From Rhodovulum visakhapatnamense (GTDB taxonomy: Bacteria > Pseudomonadota > Alphaproteobacteria > Rhodobacterales > Rhodobacteraceae), in the NCBI RefSeq assembly GCF_004365965.1, contig NZ_SOEB01000009.1, positions 84,269 to 148,268 on the forward strand: 64,000 bases of DNA, read 5' to 3'. The notes beneath the pieces were generated by a model. That model worked only from the letters and a program-made list of their open reading frames with translations. It was not told the origin of the DNA and did not search any database. The position numbers and the translations under genes were made by a program. Position 1 is the first letter of the stretch, and each line of letters begins with the position of its first letter. This document shows positions 45,957 through 54,470 of this stretch, one piece after another.

Positions 45957-47378
45957 ATGTTCTCGCGCTACAGAAAGCCCGAGCCCGGCACCGTCCAGCC
46001 CGCCACGCCGCCCGAGCCCCGGCCCGAGGCGCCGCCGCCGCCCGCCGCGTCCCTGCCTCCGGCGTTGCCCGCCCAGCCCGCGCCCAGCGAAAAGGACCGC
46101 AAGCGCAAGGAACGCCTGGGCGAGCTGAAATCCGAACTGCACAAACAGCTTCTGGAAAGCCTGAACCTCGCCGCGCTGGAACATGCCGAGGAAAAGGAGC
46201 TGCGCGCCGAGATCCAGGCCATCGCCTCCGAGGCGCTCGAGGAAATGGGCGTCGTCCTGAACAAGGACGACCGCACCCAACTCTATCAGGAGTTGTTCGA
46301 CGAGGTGACCGGGCTCGGCCCGCTGGAGCCGCTTTTGAAGGACGAAAGCGTCAACGACATCCTTGTGAACGGCCCCAAGCAGATCTTCGTCGAACGCGCG
46401 GGCAAGCTGCAACTGACCGACATCGCCTTTCGCGACGAAAAGCACCTGCTCAGGATCATCGACAAGATCGTCTCGGCAGTGGGGCGGCGGGTCGATGAAT
46501 CGAACCCCTATGTCGACGCGCGGCTGGCCGACGGCTCGCGTTTCAACGCGATGGTGCCGCCCATCGCCGTCGATGGCAGCCTGGTCTCGATCCGGAAGTT
46601 CAAGAAGGACAAGCTTGGCATCGACGATCTGGTCACGTTCGGCGCCTTCACCGAAGAGATGGCCGCCTATCTGCAGGCGGCGGTCGCGACCCGTCTGAAT
46701 ATCATCGTCTCGGGCGGCACCGGGTCGGGCAAGACCACGACGCTGAACGCGCTGTCATCCTTCATCGACAATTCCGAACGGATCCTGACCATCGAGGACA
46801 CCGCCGAGCTGCAGCTGCAGCAGACCCATGTCGGCCGGATGGAAAGCCGCCCCCCGAATGTCGAGGGCAAGGGCGCGATCAGCCAGCGCGACTGTCTGAA
46901 GAACGCGCTTCGGATGCGGCCCGACCGCATCATCGTCGGCGAGACCCGCGGCGACGAGGTGATCGACATGCTGCAGGCGATGAATACCGGTCATGACGGG
47001 TCGATGACCACGATCCACGCCAACAACCCCCGCGATGCGGTCAGCCGTCTGGAAAACATGATCGCCATGGCCGGGATCGAGATGCCGCTGAAGGCGGTGC
47101 GCGCCCAGATCGCCTCGGCCGTCAACCTGATCGTGCAGGCCAGCCGCCTGCAGGACGGCTCGCGCCGCATGGTCTCGATCACCGAGGTGACCGGGATGGA
47201 GGGCGAGGTGATCTCGATGCAGGAGGTGTTCCGCTACGAACGGATGGGCCTCGATTCGAGCGGCAAGATCATCGGCCGCTTTACCGCGACGGGCGTGCGC
47301 AGCGCCTTCTCGGAGCGGTTCCGGCAGTGGGGCTACGACCTGCCCGCCAGCATCTTCGAACCTGCCCGGGGGAAATAG
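45957..47378 (+). CDS. cpaF: Tad secretion ATPase CpaF/TadA
   Basis: Hexameric ATPase that powers Flp extrusion, 473 residues. A Pro-rich tail (residues 10-43) precedes the helical N-terminal domain. The secretion ATPase core shows [26 protein letters not shown], then Walker [21 protein letters not shown] near 250-265. The Asp box is [12 protein letters not shown], Walker [18 protein letters not shown], and the His box [19 protein letters not shown]. All are intact. The start at 45957 has AAAGGGG upstream and lies 11 bases after cpaE. Confidence 0.97.
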   Translation: MFSRYRKPEPGTVQPATPPEPRPEAPPPPAASLPPALPAQPAPSEKDRKRKERLGELKSELHKQLLESLNLAALEHAEEKELRAEIQAIASEALEEMGVVLNKDDRTQLYQELFDEVTGLGPLEPLLKDESVNDILVNGPKQIFVERAGKLQLTDIAFRDEKHLLRIIDKIVSAVGRRVDESNPYVDARLADGSRFNAMVPPIAVDGSLVSIRKFKKDKLGIDDLVTFGAFTEEMAAYLQAAVATRLNIIVSGGTGSGKTTTLNALSSFIDNSERILTIEDTAELQLQQTHVGRMESRPPNVEGKGAISQRDCLKNALRMRPDRIIVGETRGDEVIDMLQAMNTGHDGSMTTIHANNPRDAVSRLENMIAMAGIEMPLKAVRAQIASAVNLIVQASRLQDGSRRMVSITEVTGMEGEVISMQEVFRYERMGLDSSGKIIGRFTATGVRSAFSERFRQWGYDLPASIFEPARGK

Positions 47379-47381
47379 CCC

Positions 47382-48350
47382 ATGCAAATCGGCGCGGAAC
47401 CCCTGATCTACGGATTGATCTTCCTCTCGGTGCTGGCGCTGGTCGAGGGGCTTTATCTGACCGTCTTCGGCAAGTCGATCAGCCTGAACGCCCGGGTCAA
47501 CCGGCGGCTCGAGATGCTGGAAAAGGGCGTCGACCGGGAAAAGGTCCTGGAACAGCTCCGCAAGGAGATGACCCAGCACATGCGGGCCCGCGGCATCCCG
47601 CTTTACTCGATTCTGGCCGAGCGGGCGCAGAAGGCCAATATCGCCTTCACGCCGGTGCAGCTGATCGGGATCATGGTGGTGCTGTCGGGCGTGGCCTTTC
47701 TGGGTTTGACGCTGGGCACCGGGGCCGTGCTTCCGGTGCGCGTGCTGGCCTCGATCGGGATCGGCGTCGGCGGGGTCTATACCTGGGTCAACGGCAAGGC
47801 CAAGAAGCGGCTCGGCCTGATCGAGGAACAGCTGCCCGACGCGGTCGAGCTGATGGTGCGCTCGCTGCGCGTGGGCCATCCCTTCATCTCGGCCATCAAC
47901 ATCGTCGCCAAGGAGGTGCCCGACCCGCTGGGATCGGAATTCGGCGTGATCGCGGACGAAGCCGCCTATGGCCGCGATGTCAGCGAGGCGCTGAAGGATC
48001 TGGCCGAACGGGTCGACATGCAGGATTTGCGCTTTCTCGCGGTCGCGGTGACGATCCAGCAGCAATCGGGCTGCAACCTGGCCGAGGTGCTGGCGGGTCT
48101 CGCCGCGGTGATCCGCTCGCGCTTCAAGCTCTTCCGCCGCGTCAAGGCGATCACCGCCGAGGCGAAATGGTCAGGCATGTTCCTGTCGGGCTTTCCGATC
48201 GCCGCGATCCTGATGATCTCGGTGCTGAAGCCCGACTATTACGACGATGTCAAGGAAACCGCCGCCTTCATCCCGGCCGCCATCGCCGTCGCCGTGTTTC
48301 TCGTCGTGAACGTGATCTTCATGCGCATCATGGTCAACATCAAGGTCTGA
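47382..48350 (+). CDS. tadB: Tad inner-membrane platform protein TadB
   Basis: A 322-residue T2SF-type membrane protein. It has two N-terminal helices (LIYGLIFLSVLALVEGLYLTV), a paired hydrophobic hairpin near 90-135, and the cytoplasmic T2SF domain. That domain shows LPDAVELMVRSLRVGHPFISAINIVAKEVPDPLGSEF and FLAVAVTIQQQSGCNLAEVLAGLAAVIRSR. Two C-terminal helices end IAVAVFLVVNVIFMRIMVNIKV. It starts 3 bases after cpaF. It forms the platform with TadC on which CpaF acts. Confidence 0.95.
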   Translation: MQIGAEPLIYGLIFLSVLALVEGLYLTVFGKSISLNARVNRRLEMLEKGVDREKVLEQLRKEMTQHMRARGIPLYSILAERAQKANIAFTPVQLIGIMVVLSGVAFLGLTLGTGAVLPVRVLASIGIGVGGVYTWVNGKAKKRLGLIEEQLPDAVELMVRSLRVGHPFISAINIVAKEVPDPLGSEFGVIADEAAYGRDVSEALKDLAERVDMQDLRFLAVAVTIQQQSGCNLAEVLAGLAAVIRSRFKLFRRVKAITAEAKWSGMFLSGFPIAAILMISVLKPDYYDDVKETAAFIPAAIAVAVFLVVNVIFMRIMVNIKV

Positions 48351-48360
48351 GGGCAGCGCC

Positions 48361-49350
48361 ATGGAGTTCGTCGCTTACGTCGCCGGCTGGATCACCGATC
48401 GCTTCGGTCCGCTCGCGCCGCTGATCGCGGTGGGCCTGCTGGGCGTGGGGCTGATCGCGCTGTCGCTGCCGGTCTTCCTCAAGCGCCGGGTCGACCCTCT
48501 CGAAAAGCTCAAGCGTCAGGTCCGCGAGGCCGAGGCCGCCACCGTCCGCGACCAGCAGGCGCCCCTGCGCCAGGTGTCGCGCGCCGACAAGCTCGACCGC
48601 TTCTCGACTTTCCTCGAACCCCAGGACGAAAAAGAACTCTCGGCCGCGCGGCTGAAGCTGCTGCGCGCGGGCTACCGGTCGAAATCGGCGGTGCGGGTGT
48701 TCCACTTCGCGCAATTCACGCTGGGGATTCTCTTTCTGGCAGGCGGTCTGGTCTATTCGGTCCTGCTGAACGCGAGCGGCGAGGTCGATACGACAAAGAT
48801 CGCCCTGTCGGTGATCGTACCGGGCGCCATCGGGTACTACCTGCCGAAATACTGGGTCGAACGCCGGGTGCAGACCCGCCAGGAAGAGATCGTCAACGGC
48901 TTCCCCGACAGTCTCGACATGATGCTGGTCTGCGTCGAGGCCGGGCAATCGCTCGACCAGTCGATCCTCCGGGTCGCGCGCGAGATGCGGGCGGGCTTTC
49001 CCGATCTGGCCTCGGAATACGAAATCGTCTCGAACGAGATGAAGGCCGGCAAGGACCGGGTGCAGGTGCTGCGCGACATGTCCGAACGCTGCGGCGTCAC
49101 CGACATTTCATCCTTCGTCACGGTGCTGATCCAGTCGGCGACTTTCGGCACCTCGATCGCCGAGGCGCTGCGGGTCTTCTCGGCCGAAATGCGTGACAAG
49201 CGCGTCATGCGCGCCGAGGAAAAGGCGAACAAGTTGCCGACCAAGCTGACTTTGGGCACGATGATGTTCACGGTTCCGCCGTTGCTCATCATCCTGATCG
49301 GCCCATCGGTCTATGCGATCTACGACACGCTCAACAACGCCAAGTTCTGA
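48361..49350 (+). CDS. tadC: Tad inner-membrane platform protein TadC
   Basis: Paralogue of TadB, 329 residues. A helix near 14-37 is followed by a charged coiled segment (LEKLKRQVREAEAATVRDQQ), two more helices, and the T2SF domain: GFPDSLDMMLVCVEAGQSLDQSILRVAREMR and VTVLIQSATFGTSIAEALRVFSAEMRDKR. It ends in a helix, FTVPPLLIILIGPSVYAIYDTL. It lies 10 bases after tadB and overlaps the following TPR gene by 38 bases. Confidence 0.95.
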   Translation: MEFVAYVAGWITDRFGPLAPLIAVGLLGVGLIALSLPVFLKRRVDPLEKLKRQVREAEAATVRDQQAPLRQVSRADKLDRFSTFLEPQDEKELSAARLKLLRAGYRSKSAVRVFHFAQFTLGILFLAGGLVYSVLLNASGEVDTTKIALSVIVPGAIGYYLPKYWVERRVQTRQEEIVNGFPDSLDMMLVCVEAGQSLDQSILRVAREMRAGFPDLASEYEIVSNEMKAGKDRVQVLRDMSERCGVTDISSFVTVLIQSATFGTSIAEALRVFSAEMRDKRVMRAEEKANKLPTKLTLGTMMFTVPPLLIILIGPSVYAIYDTLNNAKF

Positions 49351-49918
49351 CCTTCTGCGCTGTTGCGGGCTGGCGCTCGCCCTGATCTGCGCGGGCTGCG
49401 CCCCCTCGGACCGGCTCTCGCCCGCCTATCGGGGCCTGCCCGCCCCGCCCGGTGCCCCGCATCTTGACGAGGCGGTCGACGGTCTTGTCGTCGGCCACCG
49501 CCTGATGGCCGCGGGCGAATACGAACTGGCGCTGAAGGCCTATTACCGCGCCGCGGCAAAACAGGGACTGACCGCCGATGTCCTGTCGGCGATCGGGTCG
49601 GCCAATCTGAGGCTTGGGCGGCTCGGTCAGGCCGAAAGCCAGCTGCGCCAAGCCATTGCCGAGGACGAACGCTTCGTGCCCGCCTGGAACAATCTGGGCG
49701 TCGTGCTGATGGAAAAGGGCGAGGTGGGCGAAGCGCGTCGGGTGTTCGAGACCGCTTTCGCGCTCGACAGCGGCGGGTCTGACGACATTCGCCGGAATCT
49801 GCGGCTCGCTATCGCTAAAACCGAAAATCGCGACTATGATTCCGCCCTGAACGAAGGGAACAACTTCGATCTGGTGCGGCGCGGCGAGGGCAGATACCTG
49901 CTTCTGGCCACGCCCTGA
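49313..49918 (+). CDS. tadD: TPR lipoprotein TadD
   Basis: Tad accessory protein of 201 residues that helps secretin assembly. A hydrophobic segment ends with a possible lipobox ICAGC (Cys29). TPR units run from about 60 to 165 (HRLMAAGEYELALKAYYRAAAKQ, SAIGSANLRLGRLGQAESQLRQAIAED, PAWNNLGVVLMEKGEVGEARRVFETAFALD). The start at 49313 lies inside tadC and gives a long N-region of 18 residues before the hydrophobic stretch. A later non-ATG start is possible. Confidence 0.88.
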   Translation: MRSTTRSTTPSSDLLRCCGLALALICAGCAPSDRLSPAYRGLPAPPGAPHLDEAVDGLVVGHRLMAAGEYELALKAYYRAAAKQGLTADVLSAIGSANLRLGRLGQAESQLRQAIAEDERFVPAWNNLGVVLMEKGEVGEARRVFETAFALDSGGSDDIRRNLRLAIAKTENRDYDSALNEGNNFDLVRRGEGRYLLLATP

Positions 49919-49945
49919 GGACAGAGCAGCCGAAAGGACGCCGCG

Positions 49946-50797
49946 ATGCGCCATCCGGTTCTGGCCCCGATCTGCGCCGCCCTGGCGCTGTCGGTCGCGG
50001 CCTGCCAGAAACCCGGCGATACCGATGTCGACCGCGCGGTGCAGGACGTGCTGGCGAGCGATGAAAGCAGCCTCAACGACATCATGATGACGGTGGCCGA
50101 TCCCGACGAGGCGATCCGCTATTTCCGGCGGCTTCTGGACGAAGATCCCGACAAGCTGGCCGCCCGGCGCGGGCTGGCGCAGTCGCTGATCCGGGCCAGG
50201 CGCCCGGCCGAGGCCGTCGCCGCCTGGGCCGAGGTGGTGCGCCATCCCGAGGCTGGAAACGCGGACCGGGTGAATTACGCCGATGCGCTGATCCGCGTCG
50301 GCGACTGGGGCAAGGCCGAGGCCGAACTCGACAGGATCCCGCCCACCTTCGAGACCTATCAGCGCTACCGGCTCGAGGCGATGGTGGCCGACAGCAACCG
50401 CGAATGGGCCAAGGCCGACAGTTTCTACGAGACCGCCGCCGGGCTGACCACCAAACCCGCCGGGGTCTACAACAACTGGGGCTATTCCAAGCTGACGCGG
50501 GGCGATTACCGGGGGGCAGAGCGGCTTTTCGTCGATGCCCTGACCTATGACCCCAAGTTGTTTACCGCCAAGAACAATCTGGTTCTCGCCCGGGGCGCGC
50601 AGCGCAAATACGACCTGCCGGTGATCGAGATGACCCAGACCGAGCGGGCGCAGCTTTACCACACGCTCGCCCTGACCGCGATCAAGCAGGGCGACGTGGC
50701 CATTGGCAAGGGCCTGCTGGAAGAGGCCATCGAGACCCATCCCCAGCATTTCGAGGCCGCGGTCCAGGCCCTGCGCGCGCTCGAAGCGCACGGCTAG
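49946..50797 (+). CDS. Second TPR lipoprotein of the Tad locus
   Basis: A 283-residue lipoprotein with signal peptide and lipobox SVAAC (Cys20). TPR-like units cover most of the rest: DEAIRYFRRLLDEDPDKLAARRGLAQSLIRARRPAEAVAAW, RVNYADALIRVGDWGKAEAELDRI and GVYNNWGYSKLTRGDYRGAERLFVDALTYDPKLFTAKNNLVLARG. It lies 27 bases after tadD, and a second TPR protein here is frequent in alphaproteobacterial Tad loci. The partner is unknown. Confidence 0.88.
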   Translation: MRHPVLAPICAALALSVAACQKPGDTDVDRAVQDVLASDESSLNDIMMTVADPDEAIRYFRRLLDEDPDKLAARRGLAQSLIRARRPAEAVAAWAEVVRHPEAGNADRVNYADALIRVGDWGKAEAELDRIPPTFETYQRYRLEAMVADSNREWAKADSFYETAAGLTTKPAGVYNNWGYSKLTRGDYRGAERLFVDALTYDPKLFTAKNNLVLARGAQRKYDLPVIEMTQTERAQLYHTLALTAIKQGDVAIGKGLLEEAIETHPQHFEAAVQALRALEAHG

Positions 50798-50806
50798 GCC
50801 GGGCCG

Positions 50807-51301
50807 ATGACCGAGGCGCTCTGGTTTCTGCCCGTCGCGACGCCGATCGCGCTTTGGGCCGCGCTCAGCGACCTGCGGACCATGACCATTCCGAACCGCG
50901 CGGTGCTGGCGCTGGTCGCGGTCTATGCGCTGATCGGGCTCGCGCTGCTGCCGCTGGACGCCTGGACCTGGCGCTGGCTGCATCTGGCGGTGGTGCTGAC
51001 GCTCGGTTTCGGGCTGAACCAGATCGGCGCGGTGGGCGCGGGCGATGCCAAGTTCGCCGCCGCGATGGCCCCCCTCGTTGCGCCGGGCGATATCGGCGCC
51101 TTTCTCTTTCTGCTGGCCGCCGCGATCCCGGTGGCCTTCGCCGCGCATCGTCTGGCCCGGCGGATCCCTGGGCTGCGACGCGCCCTGCCCGGCTGGGCTT
51201 CGTGGGAGGCGCGCGATTTTCCCATGGGGCTGGCGCTTGGCCCGGCCTTGATCCTTTATCTGGCGCTGGCGGCGGGCGGCGCGATGCCCAGCACGATGTA
51301 A
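50807..51301 (+). CDS. cpaA: Prepilin peptidase CpaA/TadV (A24 family)
   Basis: Integral-membrane aspartic peptidase that cleaves the Flp leader after Gly. At 164 residues it is the short type without the methylase domain. The two catalytic aspartates are Asp22 (SDLRTMTIPNR) and Asp80 (GAGDAKF, the GxGD motif). About six helices are seen. It starts 9 bases after the second TPR gene and is the last gene of the Tad transcript. Its 3' end overlaps the convergent membrane-protein gene by 46 bases. Confidence 0.93.
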   Translation: MTEALWFLPVATPIALWAALSDLRTMTIPNRAVLALVAVYALIGLALLPLDAWTWRWLHLAVVLTLGFGLNQIGAVGAGDAKFAAAMAPLVAPGDIGAFLFLLAAAIPVAFAAHRLARRIPGLRRALPGWASWEARDFPMGLALGPALILYLALAAGGAMPSTM

Positions 51302-52863
51302 TCGCGGGTCCGGCGCAGCTCGGTCAGCTCGTAACCGCCCGCCTCGACCGCCGCGAGGATGCCGCGCCGCGCGTCGATATTGCCAACGCATTGCGGCACC
51401 AGCAAAAGCTCGGCTCCCTCGATCCCGGGCAACCCGCCATAGTACCAGGGCGCCCCGCCGTCGAGCCGCCCCACCCCGCCAAACAGCCAATAGGCGCTCA
51501 GCACATCGGCGACAAAGGCCGGATGGCCCGCGAAACCCGTCGCCGCGAGGTCTTCCGAAATCGCGCGATACCAGGCCACAAGCCCGTTGGTGACGACACA
51601 GCCCTCAAGCTCGGTTCCACGAAAGACGGTGGGCTCGGGGCCGGGATCGACCAACCAATCGGGCGGGTCGAGATCGAGAGGGCGCTCAATTCGGGTCTCG
51701 ACCCTGAGCGCGCGCGCGGCAGGCATCCAGAGGCCCTGATCGCCGGGCAAAAGCGCGACAGCCTCGCCCTCGGCCGCAGAGAAATTGCGGATGGGGCTTT
51801 CGAAGAGGGCAAGGAAGATGGGAGCGGCCAGCAGCAGCGCCGACCAGCCGACGGCCATCAGACCGGAGGGCTGCGGGGTACCGGGCCGCCGCAGCGCGAG
51901 TGCCAGGATGCCCAGCAGAAACAGCCAGACCGGGGCGTTGCCATGGTTCTGGTAGGTCACATAGGCAAGGCCCGGCCCCGCCGCAAGCAACAGCAGCCCC
52001 TCCTGCCGCCAGCCGCCGCGCCGGGCCAGGATCACCGCGGCCAGGTAAAGCAGCGTGCCCGCCAGGGTCCGTGTCCCGCCGATCACCGTCAGAAACGGAT
52101 CGCTGGGAAAGGGGCGCATGTCGTTGCGGGCAACTTCCAGAAGATCGGTCAGATAGGCGGGCCAGAGCCCGGGCCCGGCGACCAGCGTGAGCCCACCCCA
52201 GATCGCCAGCGCCGCCGCCAGCGCGGTCGCCAATGCGCGGCCGTCGCGGCGCAGCGCCAGTGCCAGAACGGCGACCGGTGCGCAGGCCAGCAGGTAGGTG
52301 GCCTTGATCAGCGCAAGCGCCGCAAGCCCCAGCCCCAGCGCAAGCCCGTCGGCCAGTTGCTGCCCCGGGCCGGACCGGCGCGGCGGCAGGATGGCAATCG
52401 CGAGCACGATGAAGGCGATGGCCCAGCCCCAGCGGTTGTAATGCATCGAGAGCGAGATCCAAGGCTCCGGTCCCCCGGAGGCCAGTGCCACGGCCAGCCC
52501 CATGACGCCCGCCCCGAAGAGGCAGGCCCAGCCGCGGTCGAGCCGGCTGAGTCCGACCCAGAGCGCACCGGGCAGCAGGACCGCGCCAACCAGCGCCTGC
52601 GCCCAGATCACGGCGAGCCCGAGCGGCAGCCCCAGGGCGGCCAGCGCCGCGATGGGGGCATAGGCCAAGACCCCCAGCGGCGTGACGAAATCGAGATGCG
52701 GCCATTCGCCGTCGACCTCGCGCCGGACGATGTCGGCCAGATGCAGCAGATCGCCCTCGTGATTGGAGACATGCAGACCGCCCTTGGCCAGCCCCAGCGC
52801 CGTGGCCAGCGCGAGGATCGTCGCCATCAGTCCCGCCAGACCTGCCGGGAACCGTCCCTTCAT
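51256..52863 (-). CDS. GT-C-like multi-pass membrane protein (candidate lipid-linked-sugar glycosyltransferase)
   Basis: A 535-residue protein with about 10-12 hydrophobic helices followed by a soluble C-terminal domain of some 140 residues. The first helix leads into a periplasmic loop, HVSNHEGDLLHLADIVRREV (residues 31-50), with Glu36 and Asp38 where GT-C enzymes keep their catalytic acidic residues. No closer family is recognised. The start at 52863 has GGAGG 7 bases upstream. It converges on the prepilin peptidase gene with a 46-base overlap. With a D-arabinose donor cassette 12 kb away, a transferase acting on the pilus or surface glycans is a reasonable but unproven guess. Confidence 0.75.
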   Translation of the reverse strand: MKGRFPAGLAGLMATILALATALGLAKGGLHVSNHEGDLLHLADIVRREVDGEWPHLDFVTPLGVLAYAPIAALAALGLPLGLAVIWAQALVGAVLLPGALWVGLSRLDRGWACLFGAGVMGLAVALASGGPEPWISLSMHYNRWGWAIAFIVLAIAILPPRRSGPGQQLADGLALGLGLAALALIKATYLLACAPVAVLALALRRDGRALATALAAALAIWGGLTLVAGPGLWPAYLTDLLEVARNDMRPFPSDPFLTVIGGTRTLAGTLLYLAAVILARRGGWRQEGLLLLAAGPGLAYVTYQNHGNAPVWLFLLGILALALRRPGTPQPSGLMAVGWSALLLAAPIFLALFESPIRNFSAAEGEAVALLPGDQGLWMPAARALRVETRIERPLDLDPPDWLVDPGPEPTVFRGTELEGCVVTNGLVAWYRAISEDLAATGFAGHPAFVADVLSAYWLFGGVGRLDGGAPWYYGGLPGIEGAELLLVPQCVGNIDARRGILAAVEAGGYELTELRRTRDYIVLGIAPPAASAR

Positions 52864-53020
52864 GTGCAAACCTCCGACTTGCGGCCCCTTTCTGGCCGAG
52901 ACGGCTGAACGAAAGGTTGCGATCCCCGCAATTGTCGCGAAAACCCGGCTCTTTGCCCCAGAATTGCCCGAAACACGGGGCAGTCTCGGCCCCGATACCG
53001 CAGTCAGCCCCGGACCCGCG

Positions 53021-54331
53021 ATGAACATGCAAGCCTCGACGGTCTTCGGGCCGCCCGCCCCACGTGCGCTGGCCGAGATGCAGCTGCCGATGGTGATGAT
53101 GCGCGACATCCTGCTGAAGACGGTCTTCCGCAAGAATGTCGATGTGGTGACCGAGATCGCCCGGGCGATCTGCCTGCCGGTGCCGGTCGCGCAAGAGCTT
53201 GTCGACCTCGCGCGCGGCCAGAAGCTGCTGGAGGCGACCGGGACGCTCCATGCCAATTCGGGCGGCGAGATGGGCTATCAGCTCACCGAGGCGGGCAAGG
53301 CGCGCGCGCTCGACGCGCTGACCCAGTCGGAATATTACGGCGCGATGCCGGTGCCGCTGGAGGTCTATGCCGAACAGGTCAAGCGCCAGTCGATCCGCAA
53401 CATCCAGATCACCCGCAGCCAGCTGACCGGGGCGATGGGCCATCTGATCCTGCCGGATTCGCTGCTCGACCATCTGGGTCCGGCGGTCAGCGCCGGTCGC
53501 TCGATCCTGATGTATGGCCCGCCCGGCAACGGGAAATCCTCGATATCGAACGGCATACGCGATGCGCTTGGCGACCGGATCTATATTCCCCGGGCCATCG
53601 AATATGCCGGTCAGGTGATCACCGTCTACGACCCCATCGTGCATACCGCCGCCGAGGAACAGGAAGACGACCCGACTGCGCTGCGCCGGTCCGCAGGCCG
53701 CACCGACACGCGCTATGTGCTGTGCCGCCGCCCCACCGTCATCACCGGGGGCGAGCTGTCGTTGTCGATGCTCGATCTCGTCTACAATCCGACCGCGCGC
53801 ACCTATCAGGCGCCGCTGCAGCTGAAGGCCACCGGCGGCGTCTTCATCGTCGACGATCTCGGGCGCCAGGCAGACCCCCCGCAGGCGCTGATCAACCGCT
53901 GGATCGTGCCGCTGGAGGAAAGCCGCGACATTCTCGCGCTGCAATCGGGCGAGAAGTTCGAGGTGCCCTTCGACACGCTGGTGATCTTCTCGACCAACTT
54001 CCACCCGAACGAGATCTTCGACCGCGCCGCACTGCGCCGGATCTTCTTCAAGATCAAGGTCGACGGCCCCTGCCAGGAGGATTTCCTGAAGATCTTCGCG
54101 CTGGTCGCCCGCAAGAAGAAGATGCCCATCGACGAAGACACGCTGATCTACCTGCTCAGGGAAAAATATCCGACCATCGACAATGCCTATGCCAATTATC
54201 AGCCGGTCTTCCTGATCGACCAGATGATCGCGATCTGCGACTTCGAGGGGATTCCCAGCCAGATGAGCCCGGAACTCATCGACCGCGCCTGGGCAAACAT
54301 GTTTGTCCGCGAAGAAACCATCGTGCACTAA
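53021..54331 (+). CDS. AAA-family ATPase of unknown function
   Basis: A 436-residue ATPase. The N-terminal 130 residues look like a winged-helix region (DILLKTVFRKNVDVVTEIARAICLPVPVAQELVDLAR; GYQLTEAGKARALDAL). AMPVPLEVYAEQVKRQSI then leads into the ATPase core. That has Walker A MYGPPGNGKSSISNGI near residue 165, Walker B GGVFIVDDLGRQ, sensor 1 FSTNFHPNEIFD and arginines in RRIFFKIKV. The start at 53021 is uncertain, because the frame stays open upstream. It is divergent from the GT-C-like gene beyond the Tad locus. I cannot assign a pathway. Confidence 0.82.
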   Translation: MNMQASTVFGPPAPRALAEMQLPMVMMRDILLKTVFRKNVDVVTEIARAICLPVPVAQELVDLARGQKLLEATGTLHANSGGEMGYQLTEAGKARALDALTQSEYYGAMPVPLEVYAEQVKRQSIRNIQITRSQLTGAMGHLILPDSLLDHLGPAVSAGRSILMYGPPGNGKSSISNGIRDALGDRIYIPRAIEYAGQVITVYDPIVHTAAEEQEDDPTALRRSAGRTDTRYVLCRRPTVITGGELSLSMLDLVYNPTARTYQAPLQLKATGGVFIVDDLGRQADPPQALINRWIVPLEESRDILALQSGEKFEVPFDTLVIFSTNFHPNEIFDRAALRRIFFKIKVDGPCQEDFLKIFALVARKKKMPIDEDTLIYLLREKYPTIDNAYANYQPVFLIDQMIAICDFEGIPSQMSPELIDRAWANMFVREETIVH

Positions 54332-54470
54332 ACCTCCGGCTGCCGCGTCCGCAGGCAAAGCGCCATTTTTTGACCACAAGGTCCGCTTTCGGGCTTTCCG
54401 TCCCCCGAATCTTTTCGTTAGGCTTGCCGGGTAAGTCAGACCCCCTGACCCGTCAATCCCGGAGACATTC

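Noticed and set aside
49331..51490. A 719-codon frame antisense to tadD, the second TPR gene and cpaA
   Set aside because: Composition is Arg/Gly/His-rich with no motif, and three well-formed genes occupy the opposite strand.
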